A DNA stretch of 64,000 nucleotides from Ignavibacteriota bacterium (lineage in GTDB: Bacteria; Bacteroidota; Ignavibacteria; UBA10030; SZUA-254). The notes below the pieces were generated by a model, which ran no database searches, was not told the DNA's origin, and worked only from the letters and a program-made list of their open reading frames with translations. Shown piece by piece: positions 9,255 to 18,115 of this stretch. The position numbers were made by a program, and so were the translations under genes. Numbering within the stretch: position 1 is the first letter of the stretch; each line of letters starts with the position of its first letter. The stretch spans positions 1 through 64,000 of the forward strand of contig JANYJZ010000003.1 in assembly GCA_025358305.1 (NCBI GenBank), given 5' to 3'.

Positions 9255-9381
9255 GCATCCCTCCCGGGACGTGAGTAACCGAACATGTTCATGCATAGTG
9301 CCGGCACTGCGAGCCCCCCCCAGCCGGAGATGGTCGATCCGAGCGAGACGTTGAAGACGATGAGAATGCCCCTGCAGCGTC

Positions 9382-9410
9382 AAAATAGCAAAGGTGATGC
9401 ATAAAATCAA
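9382..9410 (-). promoter_or_regulatory. Sigma70-like promoter for the 9254-6372 operon
   Basis: On the minus strand: -35 TTGATT (9410-9405), 17-base spacer, -10 TATTTT (9387-9382). Transcription would start near 9375, leaving a ~120-nt leader. Confidence 0.7.
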
Positions 9411-9428
9411 TAGGGAGGGGAACAATAG

Positions 9429-9457
9429 TTGACACTCGCAGGGAATTTCCATATTAT
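9429..9457 (+). promoter_or_regulatory. Sigma70-like promoter of the YIP1-family gene
   Basis: TTGACA, 17-base spacer, TATTAT. This is a near-consensus site divergent from the 9382-9410 promoter; the start would be near 9464, 18 bases before the ATG. Confidence 0.82.
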
Positions 9458-9481
9458 GGTGCCAAAATAAGGAGGTCCACC

Positions 9482-10237
9482 ATGGAACAGACGTCAGTCC
9501 CAACACAGCCCACCGTTGAAGTATCCTCATTCATGTCCCGCGCCGCGAATGCGTTCATGTCGCCCGGAGAACTCTACACAGAGATTGCGGCGACACCGGT
9601 CCAGTCGACGAGTTGGGTGATACCGTATATCATCGCGATGATCGTCGGCATCCTCATGACGGTTGCCATCTTCTCCAACGATTCGTTGAAGGAACAGGCG
9701 CTCCGGCCGCAGCAGGAAGAGATGCAAAAGCAGGTAGAATCAGGGAAGATGACCCAGCAGCAGGCCGATCAGGCATCGGCCGTCATGTCGGGAAAGACCG
9801 TCATGGTGTTCGGCATCGCCGGGGTCGTGGTCATCGTCAGCGCGGCGATGTTCCTCATACCGCTCGTCCTCATGGTGGTCGGTAAGCTCGCCTTCAAGTG
9901 TTCGGCATCCTACCAGAAATTCCTGGAAATGTACGGCATTGCCACGCTTATCGCCGCCCTGGGAGCGATCATATCGCTGCTCATGATGTACTCCATGGAT
10001 TCCATGTACGCGCAACCGGGCGGGGCGTTCTTCCTGAGGGATTCCTTCGACCGGCATAACTTCGTCCACGGCGTGCTCGCCTCAATGAACATCTTCACCA
10101 TCTGGCAGACAGCGGTGGTGGGCATCGGTCTTTCGAAGCTTGCGGGAAAGTCGACGGGAAGCGGCATGGCGGTCACGTTCGGCCTGTGGCTGGCCTGGGT
10201 TCTTGTCGCCTCCTCCATGGGCTGGGGCGGTCGGTAA
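9482..10237 (+). CDS. YIP1-family integral membrane protein
   Basis: It has 251 residues and begins after a strong AAGGAGG ribosome site. The first ~45 residues are polar and include FMSRAANAFMSPGELYTEIA, the segment that usually precedes the first helix in bacterial YIP1 proteins. Five hydrophobic segments follow (about 46-66, 105-135, 150-170, 190-210, 225-247), with a polar Gln-rich loop (EEMQKQVESGKMTQQQ) between the first two. YIP1-domain proteins act in membrane traffic in eukaryotes; the bacterial role is not established. It has its own promoter and terminator, so it appears monocistronic. Confidence 0.82.
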   Translation: MEQTSVPTQPTVEVSSFMSRAANAFMSPGELYTEIAATPVQSTSWVIPYIIAMIVGILMTVAIFSNDSLKEQALRPQQEEMQKQVESGKMTQQQADQASAVMSGKTVMVFGIAGVVVIVSAAMFLIPLVLMVVGKLAFKCSASYQKFLEMYGIATLIAALGAIISLLMMYSMDSMYAQPGGAFFLRDSFDRHNFVHGVLASMNIFTIWQTAVVGIGLSKLAGKSTGSGMAVTFGLWLAWVLVASSMGWGGR

Positions 10238-10247
10238 AAAATTTCAC

Positions 10248-10274
10248 GCAGGGCTGAGTGAACCTCAGCCCTGC
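10248..10274. terminator. Bidirectional intrinsic terminator
   Basis: A perfect 11-bp stem (GCAGGGCTGAG / CTCAGCCCTGC) with a 5-base loop lies between the convergent YIP1 and M14 genes. A run of six A (10236-10241) upstream gives the U-tract for the minus strand, and TTTA follows on the plus strand. The M14 stop codon is inside the hairpin. Confidence 0.85.
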
Positions 10275-11410
10275 TTTACATACGATTCCCACGCGAACGC
10301 ATTCCCCAGCGAACAGGCGGCTGCGGGCACCAGCGCCCCCCGTCCGTCGATCTCCTTCAATCCAAGGAACGGCGTAAGATCGCCGAGGTCCGCGAGCCGG
10401 GCCGTCGGTTCCGAGTGCGTGTCGACCTGATAAGTGACCCCCAGATCCGCCGTCGTCGTCTTCCCTTCCCCGTGATCGACCCGGATATTCCTGATGATGA
10501 TGTCGTACGCCCTCTTGCCGTTAAAGGGGAGCTGTTCATACGCTGACGGATCGGTGGAGCCGTAGGTTCCCGCAGCGACCGCCTCGCAGCAGTGGAGGAT
10601 GCCCAGGGCATTGAGCTTCCGGATCGAATCCTTCTCCGGGTCGTTCATCGCGTGGCCCGATTCCACCAGCACGGTGCTCGTTCCCCAGAGCTGCATGTTA
10701 TCCCCGAATGCACGTGGTTCGAAACTGTCGTCGTATCGGGCGACCCGCTCTGGTATGCGGTCCCGAAGCATCGCCGCGAAGAGCGATGCAAGGCGCTTTG
10801 CGCGCATCCGGACGTCGTTATCCGATTTCGCGGCGTCGAAGGCGGGCGCGAGGAGCGCCACAGCCGTGAGCTCCTTCGTCGGGGCGACGGTGCTTAGTTC
10901 CTGGTCGTGGAGGTTGAACCCGAACTCCGGCTTCAGTTTGGCCTGCAGTCCTTTGAGAAGCCGCGCTTCCGGCGTCACGAGCGCAAGAGCGTCGCGGTTC
11001 ATGTCGATCCCCTGCGCGGTGCGCCGCTGGAACCGTTCGGCCCCGTCGGGATTGAGCATCGGCACGAAATAAAGCGACACGGACCGGAGGAGCGACTCGA
11101 CCTCGGGCCGCGCGCGGTGGCGCAGGCCGAAGCTCAGCATGTCGACGATCGCCATTGTCGCGGTCGATTCGTCGCCGTGCATCTGCGACCAGAGGAGGAT
11201 GCGTGTCTTGCCGGAGCCCATCCGGACGAGCGAGATCGGCCGTCCTTCGAACGATGTCCCTGCTTTTTCTATGGTGAGAAGTCCGCTCGAGCCTACGGCA
11301 AGCACGTGAAGAAGGGCATGGAGCGCGGCCGGCGTGAAGCGCCGGCTCTGAAACACCGGTGCCCTGTATTCGCCGTAGGTCGTTTCGGCGAGCTGGAGGA
11401 TCGTGCTCAT
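10265..11410 (-). CDS. M14-family zinc carboxypeptidase-like protein
   Basis: The 381-residue protein carries the M14 zinc site: His78 and Glu81 in MHGDES, then NPDG (120-123) and NRD (138-140) for substrate carboxylate binding, His168 in NLHDQE as third ligand, and Glu250 in LVESG as the likely catalytic acid. The full set suggests an active metallopeptidase or amidase. The C-terminal ~120 residues are a beta-rich extension not typical of the short members. No signal peptide is evident, so it may act on peptides in the cytoplasm. It reads toward the YIP1 gene and ends inside the shared terminator. Confidence 0.86.
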   Translation of the reverse strand: MSTILQLAETTYGEYRAPVFQSRRFTPAALHALLHVLAVGSSGLLTIEKAGTSFEGRPISLVRMGSGKTRILLWSQMHGDESTATMAIVDMLSFGLRHRARPEVESLLRSVSLYFVPMLNPDGAERFQRRTAQGIDMNRDALALVTPEARLLKGLQAKLKPEFGFNLHDQELSTVAPTKELTAVALLAPAFDAAKSDNDVRMRAKRLASLFAAMLRDRIPERVARYDDSFEPRAFGDNMQLWGTSTVLVESGHAMNDPEKDSIRKLNALGILHCCEAVAAGTYGSTDPSAYEQLPFNGKRAYDIIIRNIRVDHGEGKTTTADLGVTYQVDTHSEPTARLADLGDLTPFLGLKEIDGRGALVPAAACSLGNAFAWESYVKQG

Positions 11411-11493
11411 GCAATTCCCTTGTAATGTCGCGCGGCCATTCGGGGAATAATATACGAAAAAACCAGTTCTCTCTCGCGCAGTGGGCGGTTCTG

Positions 11494-11522
11494 TTGCTTC
11501 CCTCTAGGGTTCTTTGTATATT
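11494..11522 (+). promoter_or_regulatory. Sigma70-like promoter of lon
   Basis: TTGCTT, 17-base spacer, TATATT. Start near 11529 gives a ~65-nt leader. No HrcA (CIRCE) inverted repeat was seen beside it. Confidence 0.65.
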
Positions 11523-11593
11523 TTTCAGCAGTATATCGTCTACGCCGCACCGTTTCCCCGATTACTGCATTCCTCAGCCACTACGAAGCCCGT

Positions 11594-14005
11594 ATGAAAC
11601 ACAAACTCTCTCATTCCGGGAAAGAACAGGCCGTTCCCCCGGACGACACGATCCCCGCGGTTCTTCCCGTCCTTCCCTTGCGGGACGTCGTCATGTTCCC
11701 CACGACCCAGTACCCCGTGATGGTGGGGAGGGTCTCATCCTTGCGCGCCGCCACCTACGCGATGGACCGTCACCGCATGGTCTTCCTCTGTGCGCAGAAG
11801 AGCTCTCTCACCGAAGAACCGGGAAAAGAGGATGTCTACTGGGAGGGGACCGTCGGACGGATCTCGCAGATCCAGAAGCTCCCGAACGGGCTCATGAAGA
11901 TCCTCGTCGAAGGGATCGCCCAGGGGACGGTGACGTCGTTCCTCCCGAACGCCGAGTTCCTCGAGGCCGAGGTCTCTGTCCTCGACGTGCCGGTGGAACA
12001 CACGCACGAACTCGACGCGCTCCTCCACCGCGTCACGACACTATTCACGGAGTACGCGGAGCTCAACGGCAACCTCCCGGAGGACGCGCTTGTGGGCTAC
12101 GAACGCCTCACCGAGGTGAAGCCGCGCATCTATTACGTCGCCTCCCAGATCGTCCAGAGCGTCGAGGTGAAGCAGAACATTCTCCGCCAGCAGACGCTGA
12201 AAGAGCAGCTCTACGAACTTGCGCGCATCCTCGCGTCCGAGCTCGAGGTCATGAAGATCGAAAAGGACATCGACCTCAAGGTCCACGAAGGGATCCACCG
12301 CGCGCAGAAGAAGTTCCTCCTCCAGGAACAGATCCGGGTCCTTCAGGATGAACTCGGCTCGGACGAGGTCGTACCGCCGGAGCTCGCGAAACTGAAGCAG
12401 CAGATCGACGACGCGAAGCTGCCCCCCGAGGTGATGGAGAAGGCGATGGAGGAGTTCTCGAAACTCCGGAAGACCCCTCCCCAGTCCCCCGAGTTCGGCG
12501 TGAGCAGGAACTACCTCGACTGGATGGTCGCCGTTCCCTGGGACAAACGCACGGAGGACAACCTCAACATCGACCATGTGAAGCGCATCCTCGACGAAGA
12601 CCATTTCGGGCTCGAGAAGCCGAAGGACAGGATCCTGGAGCACATCGCCGTGCTCAACCTCGTGAAAGAGATCCGAGGTCAGATCCTCTGCTTCGTCGGC
12701 CCTCCGGGGGTGGGAAAAACCTCCCTCGGCAAGTCGATCGCGCGCGCCCTCGGGCGGAAGTTCGTCCGTATCTCCTTGGGCGGCGTCCGGGATGAGGCGG
12801 AGATCCACGGCCACCGCCGCACGTACATCGGCTCGATGCCGGGGAAGGTCATCCAATCGATGCGCCGGGCCGGCGTCGTGAACCCAGTCATCCTCATGGA
12901 CGAAGTCGACAAGATGGCGATGGACTTCCGGGGCGACCCGGCGTCGGCGCTCCTCGAGGTCCTCGATCCCGAACAGAATTCATCGTTCAACGATCATTAC
13001 CTTGACGTGGACTACGACCTCTCCCGCGTCATGTTCATCACGACGGCGAACGTGCGGTACAACATACCGCTCCCCTTGCAGGACCGGATGGAGATGATCG
13101 AGCTTCCGGGCTACCTCGAATACGACAAGGTAGAGATCGCCAAGCGGCACATCATCCCGAAGCAGATCAAAGAGCACGGGCTCACGGACGAGATGATTTC
13201 CTTCGAAACGAAGGCCTTGCAGAAGATCATCCAGCAGTACACGCGCGAGGCGGGCGTGAGGAACCTCGAGCGTGAGATCGCTTCGGTCTGCCGCAAGGTG
13301 GCGAAGGACATCGTTTTCAGCCGGCAGAAGAACGGCAAGAAGCAGAAGCACGCGTCGGTCGCCGTCGACGAGAAAAGAGTAGAAGCGTACCTCGGCGTTC
13401 CGAAGTTCCGCGAGAAGCGCGCGGACCGGAGAGACCGCGTCGGCTCGGTCATCGGTCTCGCCTGGACGAGCGTCGGCGGCGACATCCTCAACGTCGACGT
13501 CACGATCATGGACGGCGCGGAGAAACTCACGCTCACCGGACAGCTCGGCGACGTCATGAAGGAGTCCGCCCAAGCCGCGCTGAGCTACATTCGGTCGAAC
13601 GCCAAGCGTCTGAAAGTGCCGCCAGCGTTCTACAGCAAGAAGGAGATCCACATCCATCTCCCGGAAGGCGCGATCCCGAAGGACGGCCCGTCGGCGGGTG
13701 TCACGATGGCGATGGCGATGATATCGGCGGCGTCTGGCCGGCCCGCGCACAATGACGTCGCCATGACCGGCGAGATCACCTTGCGCGGGAACATCCTCCC
13801 CATCGGCGGCCTCAACGAGAAGCTCCTCGCGGCCCAGCGCAACGGCATCAGGACGGTCCTCATCCCGAAGGAGAACGAGAAGGACCTTGCCGAGATCCAG
13901 GCGAAGGTGATGGAGGGGCTCACCATCGTCCCCGTCGCAACAATCATGGACGCCCTGCCGTATGTCTTTGGGCCGGAACGCGGGTCAAAATCCTCCCGGC
14001 GCTGA
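11594..14005 (+). CDS. lon: ATP-dependent protease La
   Basis: Lon degrades misfolded and regulatory proteins as a cytoplasmic hexamer. The 803-residue length is usual for bacterial LonA. Domains in order are the N-terminal substrate domain (about 20-210, LPVLPLRDVVMFP), the coiled middle, the AAA+ module with Walker A GPPGVGKT (369-376) and Walker B VILMDE (432-437), and the protease domain with catalytic Ser700 in KDGPSAG and Lys743 in NEKLLAA. A basic insertion (RQKNGKKQKH, about 577-586) precedes the protease domain. It has its own promoter, and the S9 peptidase gene begins only 43 bases downstream. Confidence 0.97.
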   Translation: MKHKLSHSGKEQAVPPDDTIPAVLPVLPLRDVVMFPTTQYPVMVGRVSSLRAATYAMDRHRMVFLCAQKSSLTEEPGKEDVYWEGTVGRISQIQKLPNGLMKILVEGIAQGTVTSFLPNAEFLEAEVSVLDVPVEHTHELDALLHRVTTLFTEYAELNGNLPEDALVGYERLTEVKPRIYYVASQIVQSVEVKQNILRQQTLKEQLYELARILASELEVMKIEKDIDLKVHEGIHRAQKKFLLQEQIRVLQDELGSDEVVPPELAKLKQQIDDAKLPPEVMEKAMEEFSKLRKTPPQSPEFGVSRNYLDWMVAVPWDKRTEDNLNIDHVKRILDEDHFGLEKPKDRILEHIAVLNLVKEIRGQILCFVGPPGVGKTSLGKSIARALGRKFVRISLGGVRDEAEIHGHRRTYIGSMPGKVIQSMRRAGVVNPVILMDEVDKMAMDFRGDPASALLEVLDPEQNSSFNDHYLDVDYDLSRVMFITTANVRYNIPLPLQDRMEMIELPGYLEYDKVEIAKRHIIPKQIKEHGLTDEMISFETKALQKIIQQYTREAGVRNLEREIASVCRKVAKDIVFSRQKNGKKQKHASVAVDEKRVEAYLGVPKFREKRADRRDRVGSVIGLAWTSVGGDILNVDVTIMDGAEKLTLTGQLGDVMKESAQAALSYIRSNAKRLKVPPAFYSKKEIHIHLPEGAIPKDGPSAGVTMAMAMISAASGRPAHNDVAMTGEITLRGNILPIGGLNEKLLAAQRNGIRTVLIPKENEKDLAEIQAKVMEGLTIVPVATIMDALPYVFGPERGSKSSRR

Positions 14006-14048
14006 CAATTCACGCGGATTTGCACACTATCACATTGAAGCCAACTCT

Positions 14049-16205
14049 ATGAGATCGTTCCACTCCTCGCGCGCGGCCTTTGCCGTGCTCCTCTTCGCCG
14101 CCTTCGGCCTGAGCTCAACTGCCCGACAGTCCGGCGTCCTCTCCATGGAGAGGATTTTCCAGAAGCCGTACATTGCCGGCGCCCGGCCATCGGGTCCGAT
14201 GATCTCGCCTGACGGCAAGATGATCCTCTTCCACTGGGACAGTACGGCGCGGGGACACTCGCGGCTCTGGGCCACCGACTTTGCGGCGAGCGACCGGCAT
14301 CTGATTGCCGACACGCTCATCGGCGAGATCGCCTGGTCCCCCGACGGCCGGAAGGTCGCCTGCACGAGGAAAGGCGACCTCTTCTTCGCCGATTCCACGC
14401 TGACGACGTTCGAACAGATTACGAAGACCGACACCTGGGAAGGGGGCCTCACCTGGTCCCCGGACGGATCGAAGCTCGCGTACTCCGCGGGCGACAACGT
14501 CCTCATGGTGACCCCGGGGAAGCCGGGGTACGCGGACCTGCTCCACCCGTCGTCCAAGGAGTGGTCGGTCAACCTCGTCGACTTCTTTCCCAACGGCAAG
14601 AGGGTGCTCTTCACGGAATCGAATCGCGAGGGGCTGCCGGAATTCATCACGCCGCGGTTCACCGGCAAGGAGGTCACGACGTCATCGTTCAAGGGCGGCG
14701 TCTCCCGCGTGAAGGTCGGCATCGCGCCGGTCGACACGGGGAAGACCATCTGGATCACCCTTCCCGGCGACGACCGGTACTATCTCGGGGCCTCCGCCGT
14801 CTCGCCGAACGGGAAACAGGTCCTTCTCGAGCGCTTCAGCGCGAACCGGAAAGGGCGCGAGATCTTCGTGGCAGACACCGACAGCGGCAAGGCGCAGCGG
14901 ATCTACGACGAGACCGATAAGGCATGGATCGAAGGAGGGTTGGTGACCACACGGTGGACCCCCGACGGCAGCGCGATCCTTACTACGAGCGAGAAGAGCG
15001 GCTGGAACCACGTCTACAGCATGACCCCCGCGGGACGCAACCTCCATCAGATCACCGAAGGGGAGTGGGAGGTCGGCTGGTACGACGTCCTCCCGTCGGG
15101 GAACGAGATCGTCTTCATCGCGAACAAAGAAGAACACGCACAGTGGCAGCTCTACACGGCCGACATGAAGACGAAGAAGACCGTCCGGCTTTCCAAAAAG
15201 GAGGGAACGTACGAGAACGCCGTCATGTCGAAGGACGGGTCGTTCGTCGTCGCGACGTATTCGGACTTCGGCAAGCCGGGCGAACTCGTCCGGATCTCCA
15301 CGGCCTCCACCAAGGCGCCCGCCGACGGGACGACGAACGGCATCTTCACGGCGATGGACCGCGAGCGGCAGCTCACGAACACCATCCCTGCGGAATTCTC
15401 CGCGATCCCCTGGGTGAAGCCGGAGATCGTGCACTTTCAAAGCAGGGACAAGCGGTCGATCCCGGCGATGATCTACAAGCCCGCCGACTTCGACTCGACG
15501 AAGAAGTACCCGGTCGTCGTTTTCGTCCACGGCGCCGGATACCTCCAGAACGTCTACCGCGGCTGGAGCTACTACTACCGGGAGTACATGTTCCACCACC
15601 GCCTGACCCAACGCGGGTACGTCGTCTTCGAGGTGGAATACCGCGGGAGCGCCGGCCTCGGACGTAATTTCCGGACGGATGTCTACATGCATCTCGGGGG
15701 CAAGGATCTCGACGACGAGCTCGATGGTCTTGAATATCTGAAAAGATTGGGGTATATTGATGCTGGCCGCGTCGGGATCTACGGCGGAAGCTACGGCGGG
15801 TTCATGGCGCTCATGGGGCTCTTCCGTTCCGACGCCTACGCGTGCGGAGCGGCCTTGAGGGCCGTGACGAGCTGGGAGAACTACTACCGCCATAACATGT
15901 GGTACACCGAAGCCCGGCTCGGCAAACCGGAGGACCACCCGGAAGAATACAAGATCAGCTCGCCCATCACCTATGCCGACAGTCTCAAAAAACCGCTCCT
16001 CATCCTCCACGGCATGGTCGACGACAACGTGTTCTTCCAGGACGCCGCACAGCTCATCGCGAAGCTCCAGAAATCAGGGAAGCCCTTTGAGCTCATGGTC
16101 TATCCCGACGAATCGCACTCATTCAATGCGCCGGAGAGCTGGTACGACGAGTACTCACGCATCGAAGAATTCTTTGACCGGCATCTGAAGAAGGATCAAC
16201 GGTAA
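14049..16205 (+). CDS. Secreted S9-family prolyl oligopeptidase
   Basis: The start at ATG 14049 gives 718 residues with an N-terminal signal-like segment (FAVLLFAAFGLSSTA); the upstream in-frame extension overlaps the end of lon and is not needed. Residues ~45-420 form a PD40/WD40-like propeller with repeated WSPDG motifs (96-100, 136-140, 303-307 variant). The C-terminal alpha/beta-hydrolase domain carries Ser581 in GGSYGG, Asp658/659 in HGMVDDN and His690 in DESHSF, the S9 triad order. This matches the acylaminoacyl-peptidase/DPP-IV group acting on oligopeptides in the periplasm or outside. Confidence 0.93.
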   Translation: MRSFHSSRAAFAVLLFAAFGLSSTARQSGVLSMERIFQKPYIAGARPSGPMISPDGKMILFHWDSTARGHSRLWATDFAASDRHLIADTLIGEIAWSPDGRKVACTRKGDLFFADSTLTTFEQITKTDTWEGGLTWSPDGSKLAYSAGDNVLMVTPGKPGYADLLHPSSKEWSVNLVDFFPNGKRVLFTESNREGLPEFITPRFTGKEVTTSSFKGGVSRVKVGIAPVDTGKTIWITLPGDDRYYLGASAVSPNGKQVLLERFSANRKGREIFVADTDSGKAQRIYDETDKAWIEGGLVTTRWTPDGSAILTTSEKSGWNHVYSMTPAGRNLHQITEGEWEVGWYDVLPSGNEIVFIANKEEHAQWQLYTADMKTKKTVRLSKKEGTYENAVMSKDGSFVVATYSDFGKPGELVRISTASTKAPADGTTNGIFTAMDRERQLTNTIPAEFSAIPWVKPEIVHFQSRDKRSIPAMIYKPADFDSTKKYPVVVFVHGAGYLQNVYRGWSYYYREYMFHHRLTQRGYVVFEVEYRGSAGLGRNFRTDVYMHLGGKDLDDELDGLEYLKRLGYIDAGRVGIYGGSYGGFMALMGLFRSDAYACGAALRAVTSWENYYRHNMWYTEARLGKPEDHPEEYKISSPITYADSLKKPLLILHGMVDDNVFFQDAAQLIAKLQKSGKPFELMVYPDESHSFNAPESWYDEYSRIEEFFDRHLKKDQR

Positions 16206-16261
16206 TCGCCAAGAAGAAGACCATAGGATCAGAAGAGCCCCAGGAGACGGCCGCCTATCAG

Positions 16262-18001
16262 GTGACCGCCCGGAAGTGGCGGCCGCAGCTGTTCGAGGAC
16301 ATCGTCGGGCAATCGCACGTCACGACGACCTTGCGGAACGCGATCGCGACGAACCGGCTCTCCCACGCCTACATCTTCAGCGGCCCACGAGGCGTCGGCA
16401 AGACGACGACCGCGAGGATCCTCGCCAAGGCCATCAACTGCCTCCATCCGAAGGAGAACAATCCCGACAACACCTGCGAACTCTGCCGGGAGATCTCTGA
16501 GGGACGCAGCGTCAACGTCTTCGAGATCGACGGCGCGTCCAACAGGGGTGTCGACGAGATCCGCAACCTGCGCGAGTCCGTCCGCTACGCACCGGCGAAG
16601 GGCGCGTACAAGGTCTACATCATCGATGAAGTCCACATGCTCACGAAGGAGGCGTTCAACGCCCTCCTGAAGACGCTCGAGGAGCCGCCGGCGTACATCG
16701 TCTTCATCTTCGCAACGACGGAGATGCACAAGGTGCCGCTCACGATCCTCTCCCGGTGCCAGCGGTTCGATTTTCGGAGGATCGCGATCGAGGAGATCCA
16801 GTCCTCGCTCCGGCACATTGCGGACGAAGAGCGCATCACGATCGAAGATGAGGCGCTTCTCCTCATCGCGAAGCGGGGGGACGGTTCCCTCAGGGATGCG
16901 CAAAGCCTCTTCGACCAGGTCGTCTCGTTCTGCGGCACGTCGATCACGGCTGCCCAGATCATCGGCATGTTCAACCTTGTCGACAGCGAGTTCTATTTCC
17001 GCGTCACCGACGCGATAGCCGCGAAGGACACGAAGCAGGGGTTCCAGATCGTCGAGGAGATCGTCAGCCGCGGATTCGACATTCGGGAGTTCCTCAACGG
17101 CCTCATCGAACACCTCCGAAACATGCTCGTTGTCCGGTCGATGCGGTCCGCAAAGCTCGTGGAGGCCTCCGACGCCACGAGGAAACGTTATGAGAGCGCG
17201 TCGGCCGCGTTCCAGGATGCCGACCTCCTTCGGCTGATGAAGATCGGGAGCGACGCCGAAGCCGCCGTCCGGTGGAGCGCGCAGCCGCGGTTCAAGCTCG
17301 AGCTCACCATGCTCCAGATGATCAAGATGGATTCGAGCATCCAGATCAACGACCTCCTCGAACAGATCAGCGAGCTAAAAAAAAAGCTGAACGGCAACCT
17401 CCGCATTGAACTCGCGGACGCGGACGATGAGCCCCTTCCGGTCCCCGTCGTCCGGGGGAACGTGAAGGCGACGCAGCCGACATTGCGTCCTGACCAGATC
17501 GTTCACCCAAGCCCGCCCGACATCATTCCACCGAAGCCCGCCGTGCGAAAGGTCGAGGCCGCCGTAGTGACGCCCCCGCCGGAGCCCGTCGTACACATTT
17601 CGTCGGAAGACGCGTTCAGCAAATGGACCCAGTTCGTCGATCAGGCGCGCATGCAGAAGATCTCCGTCGGCACCATGCTCAGCGAATCGCACCTCGTCGA
17701 CGTCCGGGAGAACAGCCTCAGGATCGGGTGCCCGGATGATTTCCACGTAAACACGCTCCAGCGCCACCGGCAGTTCCTCTCCGACCTCGCCCAGCAGATC
17801 TACGGCGCGAAACTGCGCCTTGAAACGATCCTCGCGGACGCACCCCCCGCACGGACCAAGCCGATATCCGTCCCCGGCCCTGCGGCGGCACCCGCCACCG
17901 CGTGCGAGTCCGCGGCAGACGAACAGGGAATGAGCGATCTCCATGCGCATCCCGTCGTCCAAGCGCTCATCCGGGATTTCGGCGCACAGGAAGTCCTCTG
18001 A
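16262..18001 (+). CDS. dnaX: DNA polymerase III subunits gamma and tau
   Basis: This is the clamp-loader ATPase. From GTG 16262 it has 579 residues: Walker A GPRGVGKT (41-48), Walker B VYIIDEVHML (118-127), sensor region and lid to ~365, then a Pro-rich linker and tau C-terminal domain. The zinc module retains Cys60, Cys72 and Cys75, but the fourth usual cysteine position appears to be Asp69. The start is uncertain. Homologues begin a few residues before YQVLARKWRP; here the frame upstream of GTG reads ...TAAYQ-V-TARKWRP with no ATG, GTG or TTG back to the stop at 16175. An ATC at 16205, nine bases after AAGGA, is possible. An A9 run at codons 372-375 allows slippage to a short gamma form. 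Confidence 0.93.
   Translation: MTARKWRPQLFEDIVGQSHVTTTLRNAIATNRLSHAYIFSGPRGVGKTTTARILAKAINCLHPKENNPDNTCELCREISEGRSVNVFEIDGASNRGVDEIRNLRESVRYAPAKGAYKVYIIDEVHMLTKEAFNALLKTLEEPPAYIVFIFATTEMHKVPLTILSRCQRFDFRRIAIEEIQSSLRHIADEERITIEDEALLLIAKRGDGSLRDAQSLFDQVVSFCGTSITAAQIIGMFNLVDSEFYFRVTDAIAAKDTKQGFQIVEEIVSRGFDIREFLNGLIEHLRNMLVVRSMRSAKLVEASDATRKRYESASAAFQDADLLRLMKIGSDAEAAVRWSAQPRFKLELTMLQMIKMDSSIQINDLLEQISELKKKLNGNLRIELADADDEPLPVPVVRGNVKATQPTLRPDQIVHPSPPDIIPPKPAVRKVEAAVVTPPPEPVVHISSEDAFSKWTQFVDQARMQKISVGTMLSESHLVDVRENSLRIGCPDDFHVNTLQRHRQFLSDLAQQIYGAKLRLETILADAPPARTKPISVPGPAAAPATACESAADEQGMSDLHAHPVVQALIRDFGAQEVL
17377..17386 (+). promoter_or_regulatory. dnaX: A9 slippage / -1 frameshift site in dnaX
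   Basis: The run AAAAAAAAAG sits in frame as CTA AAA AAA AAG, so it contains the -1 heptamer A AAA AAG used by E. coli dnaX and the A9 run associated with transcriptional slippage in Thermus dnaX. A -1 shift (or one extra A) adds A-E-R-Q-P-P-H and stops at TGA 17407-17409. Loss of one A gives AGC TGA and stops at once. Both end just after the clamp-loader domains, as expected for gamma (about 382 or 375 residues). Confidence 0.75.
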
Positions 18002-18115
18002 TCTCCCATCCAAGTGAAAGGATCATTATTCTCCATCATTGATACAGAAGACAAGCGCGTCACCGGTCACTTGATTTTGTGTTCTGTTTTCTAAATATTG
18101 ATGAAGGTAATGATC

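Noticed and set aside
18071-18099. TTGATT with AATATT as promoter of the PorV-like gene
   Set aside because: The -10 is weak and would leave a leader of only about ten bases, so it was not listed as a feature.
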